Assembly (NCBI GenBank): GCA_021775255.1
Contig: JAJFIA010000014.1
Span: forward strand, 40,047-104,046
DNA length: 64,000 nucleotides
Source: Roseovarius sp.
GTDB taxonomy: Bacteria > Pseudomonadota > Alphaproteobacteria > Rhodobacterales > Rhodobacteraceae
Reading direction: 5' to 3'
A program made the translations under genes and the position numbers. The notes under the pieces are model-generated. The model did not search any database and was not told the origin of the DNA. It saw nothing but the letters and a program-made list of their open reading frames with translations. Shown one piece after another: positions 53,518-63,120 of this stretch. Within the stretch, counting starts at the first letter, position 1. Each line of letters opens with the position of its first letter.

Positions 53518-54600
53518 ATGGATCGTCGTTCTTTTCTGAAAAACACCGCACTGGGCGGGACTGCTGCAGCCGCCACATCGCTGGCCGCTCCGGCCTATGC
53601 CCAGGGCAAACGCACCCTGACAATGGTTACATCATGGGGCCGGGGCCTTGCCGGTGTTTTTGATGCGGCGCAACATGCTGCCGATACGATCAACGCCATA
53701 TCTGACGGATCCCTGACGGTTGAGATCAAAGCCGCAGGTGAGCTGGTTGGCGCGTTTGAGGTGTTTGATGCGGTGACATCCGGTCAGGCCGATATGTATC
53801 ATGCGGCGGATTATTATTTCATCAGCCAGCATCCCGGCTATGCCTTCTTTACCGGCGTGCCTTTCGGGATGACGGCAACCGAACAAAACAATTGGTATTA
53901 TCACGGCACGGGCCGTCAGTATCACGATACTTTGGGTGAAACTTTTGGTCTGAAATCATTCCTGTGCGGCAATACCGGCTCGCAGGCCGGTGGCTGGTTC
54001 CGCAAGGAGATTAACGGCCCTGAGGATTTCAACGGTCTCAAGTTCCGCATGCCGGGCCTTGGTGGCAAGGTGCTTGGCTATCTTGGCGCGTCGGTGCAGA
54101 ACCTGCCAGGATCGGAAGTGTATCAGGCGCTGGCGTCGGGTGCTTTGGACGGGACCGAATGGATCGGCCCCTGGGCAGATGAAAAAGCCGGGTTCCAGGA
54201 GATCACCAAGTTCTTCTATACCGCCGGTTTTCACGAGCCTTCCGCAGGCCTGTCACTGGCCACCAACCTTGATGTATTCAATGATCTGAGCCCAACGCAT
54301 CAGAGCATCATCGAGGCCGCTTCCGGCTATACCAACATCTGGTCGCTGAGCCAGTATCTCAACAACAACGGTGCAGCGCTTGAGCGTCTCAAGGCCGGTG
54401 GCGTGAAGGTTCTGGAATTCCCTGACAGTGTTTGGGATGCCTTTGGTGAAGGCTCCGAGAAGGTTTACGCCGAATTCATGGGCGATGATCTGTTCAAGGA
54501 AATCTATGAATCCTATATCAAATCAATGCGTGAAAGCTCGGGCTGGCTGTCCGTGTCAGCGAGTACCTACCGTTCCCAGCGTGACCGTGTGATGGGCTAA
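53518..54600 (+). CDS. TRAP transporter substrate-binding protein, TakP-like, with Tat signal
   Basis: 360 residues. The Tat signal DRRSFLKNTALGG ends at about APAYA. The mature sequence has the features of TakP-type 2-oxo acid binders: GGWFRKEINGPEDFNGLKFR with the carboxylate-binding Arg, GSEVYQALASGALDGTEWIG with the metal-site Glu-Trp, and FYTAGFHEPS. A monocarboxylic 2-oxo acid is a fair guess for the ligand, supported by the kinase with a Cache sensor. A strong GGGAGGAAATAAC precedes the ATG. A strong hairpin lies between this gene and the small permease. Confidence 0.92.
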   Translation: MDRRSFLKNTALGGTAAAATSLAAPAYAQGKRTLTMVTSWGRGLAGVFDAAQHAADTINAISDGSLTVEIKAAGELVGAFEVFDAVTSGQADMYHAADYYFISQHPGYAFFTGVPFGMTATEQNNWYYHGTGRQYHDTLGETFGLKSFLCGNTGSQAGGWFRKEINGPEDFNGLKFRMPGLGGKVLGYLGASVQNLPGSEVYQALASGALDGTEWIGPWADEKAGFQEITKFFYTAGFHEPSAGLSLATNLDVFNDLSPTHQSIIEAASGYTNIWSLSQYLNNNGAALERLKAGGVKVLEFPDSVWDAFGEGSEKVYAEFMGDDLFKEIYESYIKSMRESSGWLSVSASTYRSQRDRVMG

Positions 54601-54613
54601 GCTCCGCCAAACT

Positions 54614-54648
54614 GTCCGGGCCTGACAAAACCCATGTCAGGCCCGGGC
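54614..54648 (+). promoter_or_regulatory. Intercistronic hairpin after the TRAP binding-protein gene
   Basis: CCGGGCCTGACA and TGTCAGGCCCGG form a perfect 12-bp stem (14 with the flanking G-C and T-G pairs) with loop AAACCCA, 14 bases after the stop. No T tract follows. Such hairpins often protect the upstream message so that the binding protein is made in excess over the permeases. Confidence 0.7.
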
Positions 54649-54697
54649 AATCGCCAACAATCATCATAACACCGGATAACCGGTGAGGGGGGTTGCA

Positions 54698-55588
54698 ATG
54701 CTTGACGGCATTGTCTGGTTTTTCCAGCAGCTTGGACTGGCATTCTATAATCTGGGCTTTGCGGTCACACATCCGCAGCTCTGGCTCGACTGGTCGGATA
54801 AACAATCGCTCATGCGGTTTGTGTATTATGGCGGCTCGGTTGATTTTTTCTTTGTGGTCTTCACCACATTTCTGGTGATCACTGCCATAGGTTTATGGAA
54901 AAACGGCTTCATGTGGGGCTGTGTGCGGGCGCTTGAGGGCTTTGCCAATACGGTGGGGCGGTTTGTCGCCTGGGCCGGGCTTTTGATGGTGCTGCAACAG
55001 ATCATCATCGTCTTCATGCAGCGCATATTCGTGGCCGCGTCAATTTCCTTTGGTTTTGGTCTGCCGCTTACATTTGATGTGTCATGGTGGGCGGAAGAGC
55101 TGAAGTTTTACAACGCTATGGTGGTCTCATTATGTGCGACCTACACCTTTGTTCAAGGCGGTCATGTTCGGGTGGATCTGATCTATGCCAAGGTGCGCTA
55201 TCGCACCAAGCGGGCGATCGACATGTTTGGCTCGCTTTTCTTCATGATGCCGGTGGCTTGTCTGGTGTGGATGTATGGCTGGTTTTTCCTGTGGCGGCAC
55301 CTGATTGTTCCTAACCCGTCGGCCAGCGATTCATTGGAAAAACTTTTGATGAAATCGCGCGCGCTGCGCTGGAATGTGGAAACCATCGGCTTCAGCCCAA
55401 ACGGGTTCAACGGATATTTTCTGTTCAAAATCCTGCTGATTTCATACGCGGCGATGGTTTTCCTGCACGCAGTCTCGTTTTTCTTCCGCTCCTATCTGGA
55501 ATGGAAAGAGGGGCCGGAAAGCGATGGCAAATTTCTCGACAGGGACAGCCTTGGCGATGGCGAAGAAGCCTATGAGGGCACACACTAA
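54698..55588 (+). CDS. TRAP transporter small permease (DctQ family, long form)
   Basis: 296 residues, longer than the usual 160-200. It has four or more membrane helices (for example FFFVVFTTFLVITAIGLW, FVAWAGLLMVLQQIIIVFMQ, FFMMPVACLVWMYGWFFL) and the family block TFVQGGHVRVDLIYAKV. The ATG at 54698 follows GAGGGGGG; an upstream start at 54683 would overlap this site. The large permease starts 14 bases after its stop. Confidence 0.9.
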   Translation: MLDGIVWFFQQLGLAFYNLGFAVTHPQLWLDWSDKQSLMRFVYYGGSVDFFFVVFTTFLVITAIGLWKNGFMWGCVRALEGFANTVGRFVAWAGLLMVLQQIIIVFMQRIFVAASISFGFGLPLTFDVSWWAEELKFYNAMVVSLCATYTFVQGGHVRVDLIYAKVRYRTKRAIDMFGSLFFMMPVACLVWMYGWFFLWRHLIVPNPSASDSLEKLLMKSRALRWNVETIGFSPNGFNGYFLFKILLISYAAMVFLHAVSFFFRSYLEWKEGPESDGKFLDRDSLGDGEEAYEGTH

Positions 55589-55602
55589 AGGGATTGTGGT
55601 AC

Positions 55603-57957
55603 ATGCTATTTGGACTTGACGGCGTCGAGATCGGGCTGATTATCGTATTCATGTGCCTGTTTGGCGGCATTTTATCGGGCTTTCCCGTGGCCTTTGCCAT
55701 TGGCGGGGCCGGGATCATATCCTTCACCATCATCGCGGCACTTGATAGCCATGGCCTGTTGATCCATCAGGCGATTGATTCCAGCAGTGACGGATTTCAG
55801 GCGCTGGTGAATTCCGGTGTCAATCCCGATACCATATCCTTCTTCCGATACCCGGATTTGCCGCGTATCGGCGGGCCGGTGTTTGAACGTGGCTGGGAAG
55901 TGGCGATGGATCGCAACATCGCCTTCATCGTCAACCGGATGAATGAGCGCGTGCTGGCGGGGGCGTCGATTGAAACCTTGCTGGCGGTGCTGATGTTCGT
56001 GCTGATGGGGATCACGCTTGAGCGTTCAAAGATTGCCAATGATCTGCTGACCACCATGGCGCGGGTCTTTGGCCCGTTGCCCGGGGGGCTTGCGGTCTCG
56101 GTTGTGGTTGTGGGGGCGTTTCTGGCGGCTTCAACCGGTATCGTGGGGGCCACGGTGGTGACCATGGGGCTTTTGAGCCTGCCGACCATGCTCAAGAACA
56201 ATTACTCCCCCGAGATTGCCACCGGGGTGATTGCCGCCTCGGGCACATTGGGGCAGATCATTCCGCCGTCGATCGTGATTGTCCTTTTGGGCACGCTGGC
56301 GGGCGATCTTTATTCCGTGGCACAGGAAAACCGCGCGATGGTAGCGGGATGTTCGGATGCGCTGACCTTTCTTGGCACACCGGCAGTTGTCTCCGTGGGG
56401 ACATTGTTTCAGGCGGCGTTGCTGCCCGGTATCCTGCTGGCGCTGCTCTATGCGCTTTATGCCTTTGGCTATGCGCTGCTTAATCCAACAAAAGCCCCCG
56501 CTGTAACCTCCATGTCGCGCCATGGCAATTCGGTTACGCGCGCGGAAAAGCTGACCTGGTTTCTGGCGGTTCCCGGGGCGTTGATCGGCGGGTTCATGAT
56601 GCTGTCATCGGCGGGCATCATCGGCGCGCAGGATCTGGTTATCGACAGCTATTCCAACCGTGGCAATACCGCCGCTTTGCGCACCAATGTCAGCCCCGCC
56701 TGCAAGGCCTCGATGATCGAGCTGCACGGGCAAAAGGCCTGGGATGCGGCCCTGGCCGAAGAGGCCGCGATTCAGGCCGCTGGCGGGGTGCAGGAAAGTG
56801 TCAAGCTGACCGACGAGGAAATTGCCGCCGCGCTGGTGGAAAAAGAGGCGAATGCGGCCCCCATCGGCACCGGAGTTGGGATTATCTTCCTGCTTCTCAG
56901 CCTGATTTTGGTGGTGGCACGCGGGATCATGCCTTCGGCCTCGGCCACGCCATTACTGATTGGCGGGCTTGGGGTCGTGCTCGGTCTGCTGGTGGATATT
57001 CTGCTGATTGCCCCCTCAAGCAGTTCCGGCCTGAGCTGGATATTGCTGTTTATCCCGATGGTCATGACGCTTTATGGCTGCAAGGAAGCGGCGGTGAGGC
57101 TTGCCCGAAATGAGATGATCCGGGTGGTGTTTCCACCGTTAATTCTGATCGTGGCGGTGCTTGGGTCAATCCTTGGTGGCATCACCAACCCCACGCCTGC
57201 CGCCGCCCTTGGCGCCGGTGGCGCGATCATGCTGGCGGCGTATCGCAAGCTCAAGGATCAGGGCGGCACCGGCATGGTGATCATCTGGGCCACCTTTGCC
57301 ATTATCCTGTGCATCCTGATCGGTATCAATTTTGATCTTCGGATCAACAACGATGTGGTGCCGTTTGAATCCTGGATTGCCTTTCTGGCCGCCTATGGCG
57401 CGTTTCTTTATGCCTCGTTCGGCCTGCTTTTTGGCTGTTATGTGCTTTATACCGGTGGGGTTCTCACGCCGATCGTGCGCGAAACCGCCAAGGTTACCTC
57501 GATGGTGTTTACCATCCTCATTGGCTCGCAAATGCTGAATCTGGTGGTGATCAGCTTTGGTGGCGAGCATTATATCCAGCAATTCCTGAAAAGCTTTGAT
57601 TCCGAATTCAGGGTGTTTTTGATGGTGATGGTGGTGCTGTTTGTGCTTGGGTTCGTGCTCGATTTTCTTGAGATCATCTATATCGTGATCCCCATCGTCG
57701 GGCCGGTGATCTATGGCGGCTCATTTGATCCCAAATGGGTGACGATCATGATCGCGGTCAATCTGCAAACCTCGTTCCTGACACCGCCGTTTGGCTTTGC
57801 GCTGTTCTACCTGCGCGGGGTGGCGCCCAAAGAGGTCACCACCGGGCATATCTATCGCGGGGTGTTTCCTTTCGTGCTGATACAGGTGCTGGGGCTGGCG
57901 ATTTTGTGGTTCTTCCCGGCGATTGTCACGATTGTACCGGCCTTGATGCCCAATTGA
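55603..57957 (+). CDS. TRAP transporter large permease (DctM family), extended form of 784 residues
   Basis: The usual DctM has about 425-445 residues; this one has 784. The N-terminal part (GIVGATVVTMGLLSLPTMLK, ASGTLGQIIPPSIVIVLLG) and C-terminal part (LDFLEIIYIVIPIVGPVIYG, TSFLTPPFGFALFYLRGVAP) are standard DctM. Between them is an insert of some 280 residues (about 270-550) with extra membrane helices and a soluble segment rich in Ala/Glu (WDAALAEEAAIQAAGG). Large variants of this kind occur with TakP-like binders in Rhodobacterales. The role of the insert is not known. It is the last gene of the operon. Confidence 0.9.
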   Translation: MLFGLDGVEIGLIIVFMCLFGGILSGFPVAFAIGGAGIISFTIIAALDSHGLLIHQAIDSSSDGFQALVNSGVNPDTISFFRYPDLPRIGGPVFERGWEVAMDRNIAFIVNRMNERVLAGASIETLLAVLMFVLMGITLERSKIANDLLTTMARVFGPLPGGLAVSVVVVGAFLAASTGIVGATVVTMGLLSLPTMLKNNYSPEIATGVIAASGTLGQIIPPSIVIVLLGTLAGDLYSVAQENRAMVAGCSDALTFLGTPAVVSVGTLFQAALLPGILLALLYALYAFGYALLNPTKAPAVTSMSRHGNSVTRAEKLTWFLAVPGALIGGFMMLSSAGIIGAQDLVIDSYSNRGNTAALRTNVSPACKASMIELHGQKAWDAALAEEAAIQAAGGVQESVKLTDEEIAAALVEKEANAAPIGTGVGIIFLLLSLILVVARGIMPSASATPLLIGGLGVVLGLLVDILLIAPSSSSGLSWILLFIPMVMTLYGCKEAAVRLARNEMIRVVFPPLILIVAVLGSILGGITNPTPAAALGAGGAIMLAAYRKLKDQGGTGMVIIWATFAIILCILIGINFDLRINNDVVPFESWIAFLAAYGAFLYASFGLLFGCYVLYTGGVLTPIVRETAKVTSMVFTILIGSQMLNLVVISFGGEHYIQQFLKSFDSEFRVFLMVMVVLFVLGFVLDFLEIIYIVIPIVGPVIYGGSFDPKWVTIMIAVNLQTSFLTPPFGFALFYLRGVAPKEVTTGHIYRGVFPFVLIQVLGLAILWFFPAIVTIVPALMPN

Positions 57958-57993
57958 TGTCGCTGGCCTGTGGCTGGAGTATTTCGGACCGGG

Positions 57994-58824
57994 TTATTTC
58001 GGGCCGGGGCGCAGGGGTTGTCCATCGGGCAGGGATATATCGGCCACCTGCTCGGCGATGGGATCGTTGTTGAGCGGATGCAGCCTTGCGTCGTAATCTG
58101 ACGCCTTGCGCATCCTCTCCCATTCACCACCGGCATAGACCTCAAGCCCGGAAAATCCCGCCTTATAGCCCATCTTGGCGCTGCCCGGCACCCAATAGCC
58201 AAGATAAACATGGGGCAGGCCGGCCTCACGCGCGATCTCGATATGATCAAGGATGATATAGGTGCCGATGCTGTCACGGGCATGCTCGGGGTCATAAAAT
58301 GAATACACCATGCTGAGCCCGTCATCAAAAAGATCCGTGAGGCACACCGCCACAAGGTTGCCGCTTTCCATATCGGTATATTCAATCACCCGGGTGCGGA
58401 TCGGGGTTTCCTCGATCATCGCGGCGAATTCATACATATCCATATCGGCCATGCCGCCGGTGGCGTGGCGCGAATTGAGGTAATCGCGAAACAGCGCGTA
58501 TTGCTCTTCGGTGGTCCAGGGTGATGTGGCGCGGCGCTCAAGCCTTCTGTTGCGCTTCAATATGCGCTTTTGGCTTTTGGACAGGGTGAAATCCGCCACA
58601 TTTATCCGCGCCGACATGCAGGCCGAGCAATCGGCACAGGACGGCCGGTAAAGCACATTTTGCGAGCGCCGGAAGCCCTGCTTTGACAGCCCGTCATTAA
58701 GGCGTTGTGCGCCGTCACCCTGAAGCGCGGTGAACAGCTTCCGCTCCATCCTGTTTTCAAGGTAGGGGCAGGGCTGCGGGGCCGTCACATAAAACTGGGG
58801 CGCAATGGGAAGTGAATGGCGCAT
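57994..58824 (-). CDS. bpt: Aspartate/glutamate leucyltransferase (Bpt; Ate family)
   Basis: 276 residues. The family N-terminal block is [20 protein letters not shown] with the conserved Cys, followed by [16 protein letters not shown] and [14 protein letters not shown]. In bacteria the Bpt form adds leucine from Leu-tRNA to proteins starting with Asp or Glu and marks them for ClpS/ClpAP; arginyl transfer is the eukaryotic reaction. The GNAT-like C-terminal half ([40 protein letters not shown]) is complete. The gene ends 36 bases from the convergent dctM stop. Confidence 0.93.
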   Translation of the reverse strand: MRHSLPIAPQFYVTAPQPCPYLENRMERKLFTALQGDGAQRLNDGLSKQGFRRSQNVLYRPSCADCSACMSARINVADFTLSKSQKRILKRNRRLERRATSPWTTEEQYALFRDYLNSRHATGGMADMDMYEFAAMIEETPIRTRVIEYTDMESGNLVAVCLTDLFDDGLSMVYSFYDPEHARDSIGTYIILDHIEIAREAGLPHVYLGYWVPGSAKMGYKAGFSGLEVYAGGEWERMRKASDYDARLHPLNNDPIAEQVADISLPDGQPLRPGPK

Positions 58825-58942
58825 GATTGCCTTGATTTATGACATTTTCATTAAAACGATAACAATCCTTCCTGCAAACGCCAAGAGGGTAGTGGAAAAA
58901 TCCGGGTATTTGGCAGATTTAGGCGGGTTTTACCATGTATCA

Positions 58943-58971
58943 GGGGCGCTGAATGAATGATTCAGCGCCCC
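58943..58971 (-). terminator. Hairpin downstream of the DUF2852 gene
   Basis: GGGGCGCTGAAT and ATTCAGCGCCCC form a perfect 12-bp stem with a five-base loop, 12 bases after the DUF2852 stop. The T tract is poor on both strands, so its terminator role is likely but not certain. Confidence 0.55.
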
Positions 58972-58983
58972 CTACCTTGAAGG

Positions 58984-59397
58984 TCAGGCCTCAGGGCTTT
59001 GCGCATTGTCCGAGGCTTTTTCACGATCTTCCATGAACTGATCAAATTCCGATTTGTCACGGGCATCGCGCAGGCGTTGCAGGAAGGCTTCGAAATTGTC
59101 CTGTTCTTCACGCAGGCGTTGCAGGGTTTCGGCCTTGTAGGCGTCAAAGGCCGTGTTGCCGCTAGTGGGTGCCGTATGGTTCCGGCAGCCGAAACTGCGG
59201 CGTGAACTTGTGCAGGACATTTTGTTACTCCAGATCATATAGGCAAGAAGGGCAAGGCCAAGCGGCCAGACAAAGATAAAGGCCAGCACCATGGCGGCTA
59301 TCCACGCCCCCCTGCCTTTGTTGTCAAGCCAGGCCTCGGCGCGATAGAGCCATCCCCAAAAGCCGGTGGAGGGGGCAGATTGGTTGAGGGTCGTCAT
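58984..59397 (-). CDS. DUF2852 family membrane protein
   Basis: 137 residues. One long hydrophobic segment (about residues 33-58, AWIAAMVLAFIFVWPLGLAL) with flanking WLYRAEAWLDNKG and IWSNKM is followed by a charged helix (YKAETLQRLREEQDNFEAFL) and an acidic tail. This is the DUF2852 layout, common in alphaproteobacteria, function unknown. The ATG at 59397 has AAAGGA nine bases upstream; a longer frame starts at 59424. The upstream DNA is AT-rich and should hold the promoter. Confidence 0.85.
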   Translation of the reverse strand: MTTLNQSAPSTGFWGWLYRAEAWLDNKGRGAWIAAMVLAFIFVWPLGLALLAYMIWSNKMSCTSSRRSFGCRNHTAPTSGNTAFDAYKAETLQRLREEQDNFEAFLQRLRDARDKSEFDQFMEDREKASDNAQSPEA

Positions 59398-59616
59398 GGT
59401 GGTTTGTCCTTTTTGTTTGTTCATGTTAATGTGTTTTACATGTGTTATATTGCTCTGGTAGGAATTGTTTGCAAGGGCTAATGTGAAGCATTATTACATT
59501 ATTTTATTATGGTGATTAAAATCAATTAGTTGCGGGGAATAAAATTTAACCGTATATGGCAAATCTGGATGAATTAACCGGTATGTATCTCAGTGAATAA
59601 ATGGAATGATCAGGCT

Positions 59617-60006
59617 ATGACACATGAAATAACCACTGAATTCCCCGGCTTGCTGGAGCATGAAATTGAGGTCTGGCAGGCCCTGTCGGAGGGCGATGCG
59701 GGCGCGGATGAAAACCTACTGTTGCCTGAATTTACCGGCGTTTATCCCTCGGGCATATGCGGGCGCGCAGGGCATGTGGCGCAACTGGCGGGGGGCCCGA
59801 GCATCAAGGAATATCGGTTAACGGAATATCACGCCTTCGCCGTGGGCGCGGATCACGCAATGCTGTGTTATCGCGCAGAATACCGGCGGGCAGAAGGGGC
59901 GGAGGATGAGGCGATGTATGTCAGCTCGTTATGGCAACGCACAGGCGGGGGCTGGCGCAATCTTTTCAGTCAGGACACGCCGGCAGACAGGCCGGCAATA
60001 GGTTAA
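59617..60006 (+). CDS. NTF2-like/DUF4440-type small protein
   Basis: 129 residues. A helix with ELEIEVWQALSEGD-like spacing (LLEHEIEVWQALSEGD), then MLCYRAEYRRAEG and YVSSLWQRTGGGWRNLFSQD, give the cone-shaped NTF2-like fold. The closing Gly-Gly-Trp-Arg-Asn strand resembles the W-x-x-x-x-H-x end of DUF4440 and SnoaL relatives. Function is unknown. The ATG at 59617 follows AGG; an earlier GTG start at 59593 is possible. It lies upstream of glnE, whose start is 45 bases after its stop. Confidence 0.7.
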   Translation: MTHEITTEFPGLLEHEIEVWQALSEGDAGADENLLLPEFTGVYPSGICGRAGHVAQLAGGPSIKEYRLTEYHAFAVGADHAMLCYRAEYRRAEGAEDEAMYVSSLWQRTGGGWRNLFSQDTPADRPAIG

Positions 60007-60050
60007 GTGAAGTCATTGACGCGCCCCCCGCAGAAGCGCATTTTCAGCCT

Positions 60051-62849
60051 ATGAATTTCATCTCCCGCATAACCCGATGCCCGCGCGCCCATGAGCCGGA
60101 ACCAAGCGATGAACTGGCCCAAGAATTCGCCCATCTGCCCGCTGAACTGACCGGGCTGATTGCGGCGGCAGGCGGGTGCAGCCCCTATCTCAAATCGCTT
60201 GCCGAGATAGAAAAAGCCTGGCTGGAAGAGGCATTTGATGATCCCGAGGCCATGTTGAAGGCCGAATTTGCCCGGCTTGCCAAGGCTGCAGATGATCAGC
60301 TTGGGCAGGCTTTGCGGCAGGGCAAACGAAGGGTGGCCTTGCTTACCGGGCTGGCTGATCTGGCCGGGGTCTGGCCGCTGGAGCAGGTTACCGGCAGATT
60401 GACGGAATTTGCCGATCTGGCGGTTGATCTGGCGTTGAAGGCCATGATCCGGGCCGAGATCAGGCGGAAAAAACTGCCGGGGATGGGCGAGGATGACGTG
60501 GCCACAGCCGCCGGGATGGTGGCGCTGGCGATGGGCAAGATGGGGGCGGGTGAGCTGAATTACAGCTCGGATATTGATCTGATCTGCCTGTTTGATGAAA
60601 CCCGGTTCAGCAAGGACGACTACCCTGAGGCCCGCGCCGCTTTTGTGCGCGCCACAAGGCGGATGGCGGCGCTGCTGAATGACCGCACCGCCGAGGGCTA
60701 TGTTTTTCGCACCGATCTGCGGCTGCGCCCTGATCCTGCTGTGACGCCGGTGTGCATGGCTATGGCCGGGGCCGAGCATTACTATGAGAGCCTTGGCCGC
60801 ACCTGGGAGCGCGCCGCCTATATCAAGGCGCGGCCCGCCGCCGGTGATCTGGCCGCCGGGCAGAAGTTTCTCGATGTGTTGCGCCCGTTTGTCTGGCGCA
60901 GGCATCTGGATTTTGCAGCGATTGAGGATGCCCATAACATGCGGCTGCGCATTCGCGCGCATAAAGGGCTGGGCGGGGGGCTGAGCCTGCCGGGGCATGA
61001 CATGAAACTGGGGCGCGGCGGCATCCGCGAGATCGAGTTTTTCACCCAGACCCGGCAGATCATAGCCGGTGGGCGCGATGCGGATTTGCGCCTGCGGGGC
61101 ACGGTTCCGGCGCTGGCTAAACTGGCCGAAAAGGGTTGGGTGCCGGAGGGGGCGGCAGAGCGGCTGACCGGCCATTACCGGTTTCACCGCGAGGTTGAGC
61201 ACCGCTTGCAGATGCTGCGCGATGCCCAGACCCATCGCTTGCCCACAACGCAAGGTGAATTTGATAGGCTGGCCTGTTTCATGGGCCTTGATTTGGCGGA
61301 CCTGAAGGCAGAGCTGCAAGGCCGCCTTGAAGAGGTGCATGAGATTATCGAGGGTTTCTTCAGCCCGTCAGGTGCTGATCCTGTGCCTGATCCTGTGCCT
61401 GAGGCGGATACCGGGCTGGATGAAGCTGTCATTGCCCGCTGGCACAGCTATCCGGCGTTAAGATCAGACCGGGCACATGCAATTTTCAAACGTCTCAAGC
61501 CCGGGATCATGGCGCAGCTTTCCGGCACCGCCCATCCCAATGAGGCGCTGCTGGCATTTGATGGCTTTCTGGCCGGGCTGCCGGCGGGTGTTCAGGTGTT
61601 TTCCCTGTTTGAGACCAACCCGCACCTGATTGAACTGATGGTTGATATTGCCGGCACCGCCCCTTTGCTGGCGGGCTATCTGGCACAGCATTCATCGGTA
61701 TTTGACGCGGTGATAGCCGGGGATTTCTTTGCTCCCTGGCCGGGGCGCGCGGCGCTTGAGCAGGGGCTTGGCGCGCGGCTGAAGGCCGAGAATGATTATG
61801 AGGCCCGGCTTGATGCCGCCCGGCGCTGGCACAAGGACTGGCATTTCAGGATCGGGGTGCATCACCTGCGCGGGCTGATCAGCGCGGATCAGGCGGGCAC
61901 ACAATATGCCGATCTTGCGGCGGCGGTGATTGCAGTGCTCTGGCCCGAGGTGGCCGCGCAGTTTGCCACCAAACACGGGAGGGCACCGGGGCGCGGTGCG
62001 GTGGTGGTTGGCATGGGATCCCTGGGCGCGGGGCGGCTCAATGCCCGCTCGGATCTGGATCTGATCGTGATTTATGATGCGCAAGGGGTTGAGGCTTCGG
62101 ACGGGCGCAGGCCGCTGGCGTCACGCGCCTATTATGCCCGCCTGACGCAGGCGATGATCACGGCGCTGACCGCACAGATGGCGCAGGGGCGGCTTTATGA
62201 GGTGGATATGCGGCTGCGGCCTTCGGGCAACAAAGGCCCCGTGGCCACAAGCTGGGAGGCATTTTGCAGCTACCAGCAAAACGAGGCCTGGGTATGGGAA
62301 CATCTGGCGCTGACCCGGGCGCGGGTGATCTGCGGCGATGCAGGATTAGCGGCCGAGGTTGAAGCCTTTCGCTGTGAGCTGTTGGCTGGCAAGGGCGCGC
62401 CGCAAAAGGTGTTGCCTGCCGTGGCCGAGATGCGCAGCCGGATTGCCGGTGCCAAGCCCCCCGATGGCCCCTGGGATACCAAACTGGGGCGGGGGCGGCT
62501 GTTTGACGTGGAATTGCTGGCGCAGGCGGCGGCATTGATGGCGGGCAGGGGCGCGCGCGATGTGGAAGCCGGGATTGAGGCCGGTGTCGTTATTGGCTGG
62601 TATGGTGCCGCTGAGAGCGCGGCTTTGATCGCGGCTTATGGGCTTTGCTGGCAGGTATTGCAGGCGGCCAGATTGCTGATGGACAAACCGCTGAAAACCG
62701 AAATGATCGGCGATGGAGGCCAGAGCTTTGTTTTACGCGAAAGCGGGTTCAAGACCCTCAAGGCGCTGCAACAGGCGCTGGAGGCGGCAACATCAAAGGC
62801 CGGGGATATCATCGACAAGGCACTGGAGAACCGGCCCGAAGGGATATGA
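60051..62849 (+). CDS. glnE: Bifunctional glutamine synthetase adenylyltransferase/deadenylase
   Basis: 932 residues with two nucleotidyltransferase domains. The N-terminal (deadenylating) one has GAGELNYSSDIDLICLFDE and the C-terminal (adenylating) one GSLGAGRLNARSDLDLIVIYD, each with the metal-binding Asp-x-Asp, and each followed by a helical domain. GlnE adds or removes AMP on glutamine synthetase in response to PII and glutamine. The ATG at 60051 is the first with family likeness downstream of the NTF2-like gene; the open frame runs upstream through that gene. No GlnB, GlnA or GlnD gene is in the window. Confidence 0.95.
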   Translation: MNFISRITRCPRAHEPEPSDELAQEFAHLPAELTGLIAAAGGCSPYLKSLAEIEKAWLEEAFDDPEAMLKAEFARLAKAADDQLGQALRQGKRRVALLTGLADLAGVWPLEQVTGRLTEFADLAVDLALKAMIRAEIRRKKLPGMGEDDVATAAGMVALAMGKMGAGELNYSSDIDLICLFDETRFSKDDYPEARAAFVRATRRMAALLNDRTAEGYVFRTDLRLRPDPAVTPVCMAMAGAEHYYESLGRTWERAAYIKARPAAGDLAAGQKFLDVLRPFVWRRHLDFAAIEDAHNMRLRIRAHKGLGGGLSLPGHDMKLGRGGIREIEFFTQTRQIIAGGRDADLRLRGTVPALAKLAEKGWVPEGAAERLTGHYRFHREVEHRLQMLRDAQTHRLPTTQGEFDRLACFMGLDLADLKAELQGRLEEVHEIIEGFFSPSGADPVPDPVPEADTGLDEAVIARWHSYPALRSDRAHAIFKRLKPGIMAQLSGTAHPNEALLAFDGFLAGLPAGVQVFSLFETNPHLIELMVDIAGTAPLLAGYLAQHSSVFDAVIAGDFFAPWPGRAALEQGLGARLKAENDYEARLDAARRWHKDWHFRIGVHHLRGLISADQAGTQYADLAAAVIAVLWPEVAAQFATKHGRAPGRGAVVVGMGSLGAGRLNARSDLDLIVIYDAQGVEASDGRRPLASRAYYARLTQAMITALTAQMAQGRLYEVDMRLRPSGNKGPVATSWEAFCSYQQNEAWVWEHLALTRARVICGDAGLAAEVEAFRCELLAGKGAPQKVLPAVAEMRSRIAGAKPPDGPWDTKLGRGRLFDVELLAQAAALMAGRGARDVEAGIEAGVVIGWYGAAESAALIAAYGLCWQVLQAARLLMDKPLKTEMIGDGGQSFVLRESGFKTLKALQQALEAATSKAGDIIDKALENRPEGI

Positions 62850-62850
62850 A

Positions 62851-63120
62851 ATGAAAGGCGATTCACTGGATCACAAGGGGCTGATATATGAGGCCTACCG
62901 GATTGAAGGGATCACCCTTGGCGAGTGCCGCTCGATCTTTCTGGATTGGGCATTGTCACTTCCGGATGCAATGGATACCAGAGAAACCATTCAAAAACTG
63001 CTCGGGCGATACCGCCCGGCCCATCCGGATCATCCGATGACCGAAGTGCTGATCGAAGGCGATACCAAGATCACCGCCCCCCGCCGCCGTGGCGGCTGGC
63101 GTTCGCGGCCAAGGAACTGA
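62851..63120 (+). CDS. Small hypothetical protein coupled to glnE (89 residues)
   Basis: 89 residues (starts KGDSLDHKGLIYEAYRIEGI, ends with a very basic tail RRRGGWRSRPRN). The ATG is one base behind the glnE stop (TGAAATG), so it is probably translated by coupling. The middle (DWALSLPDAMDTRETIQKLLG) looks helical and the body is acidic, giving a two-part charge pattern. I do not recognise the family. It may be a partner of GlnE or unrelated but cotranscribed. Confidence 0.7.
   Translation: MKGDSLDHKGLIYEAYRIEGITLGECRSIFLDWALSLPDAMDTRETIQKLLGRYRPAHPDHPMTEVLIEGDTKITAPRRRGGWRSRPRN

Noticed and set aside
60003..61340. Minus-strand open frame of 445 codons
   Set aside because: Antisense to glnE, which has both Asp-x-Asp nucleotidyltransferase sites; composition of a shadow frame.
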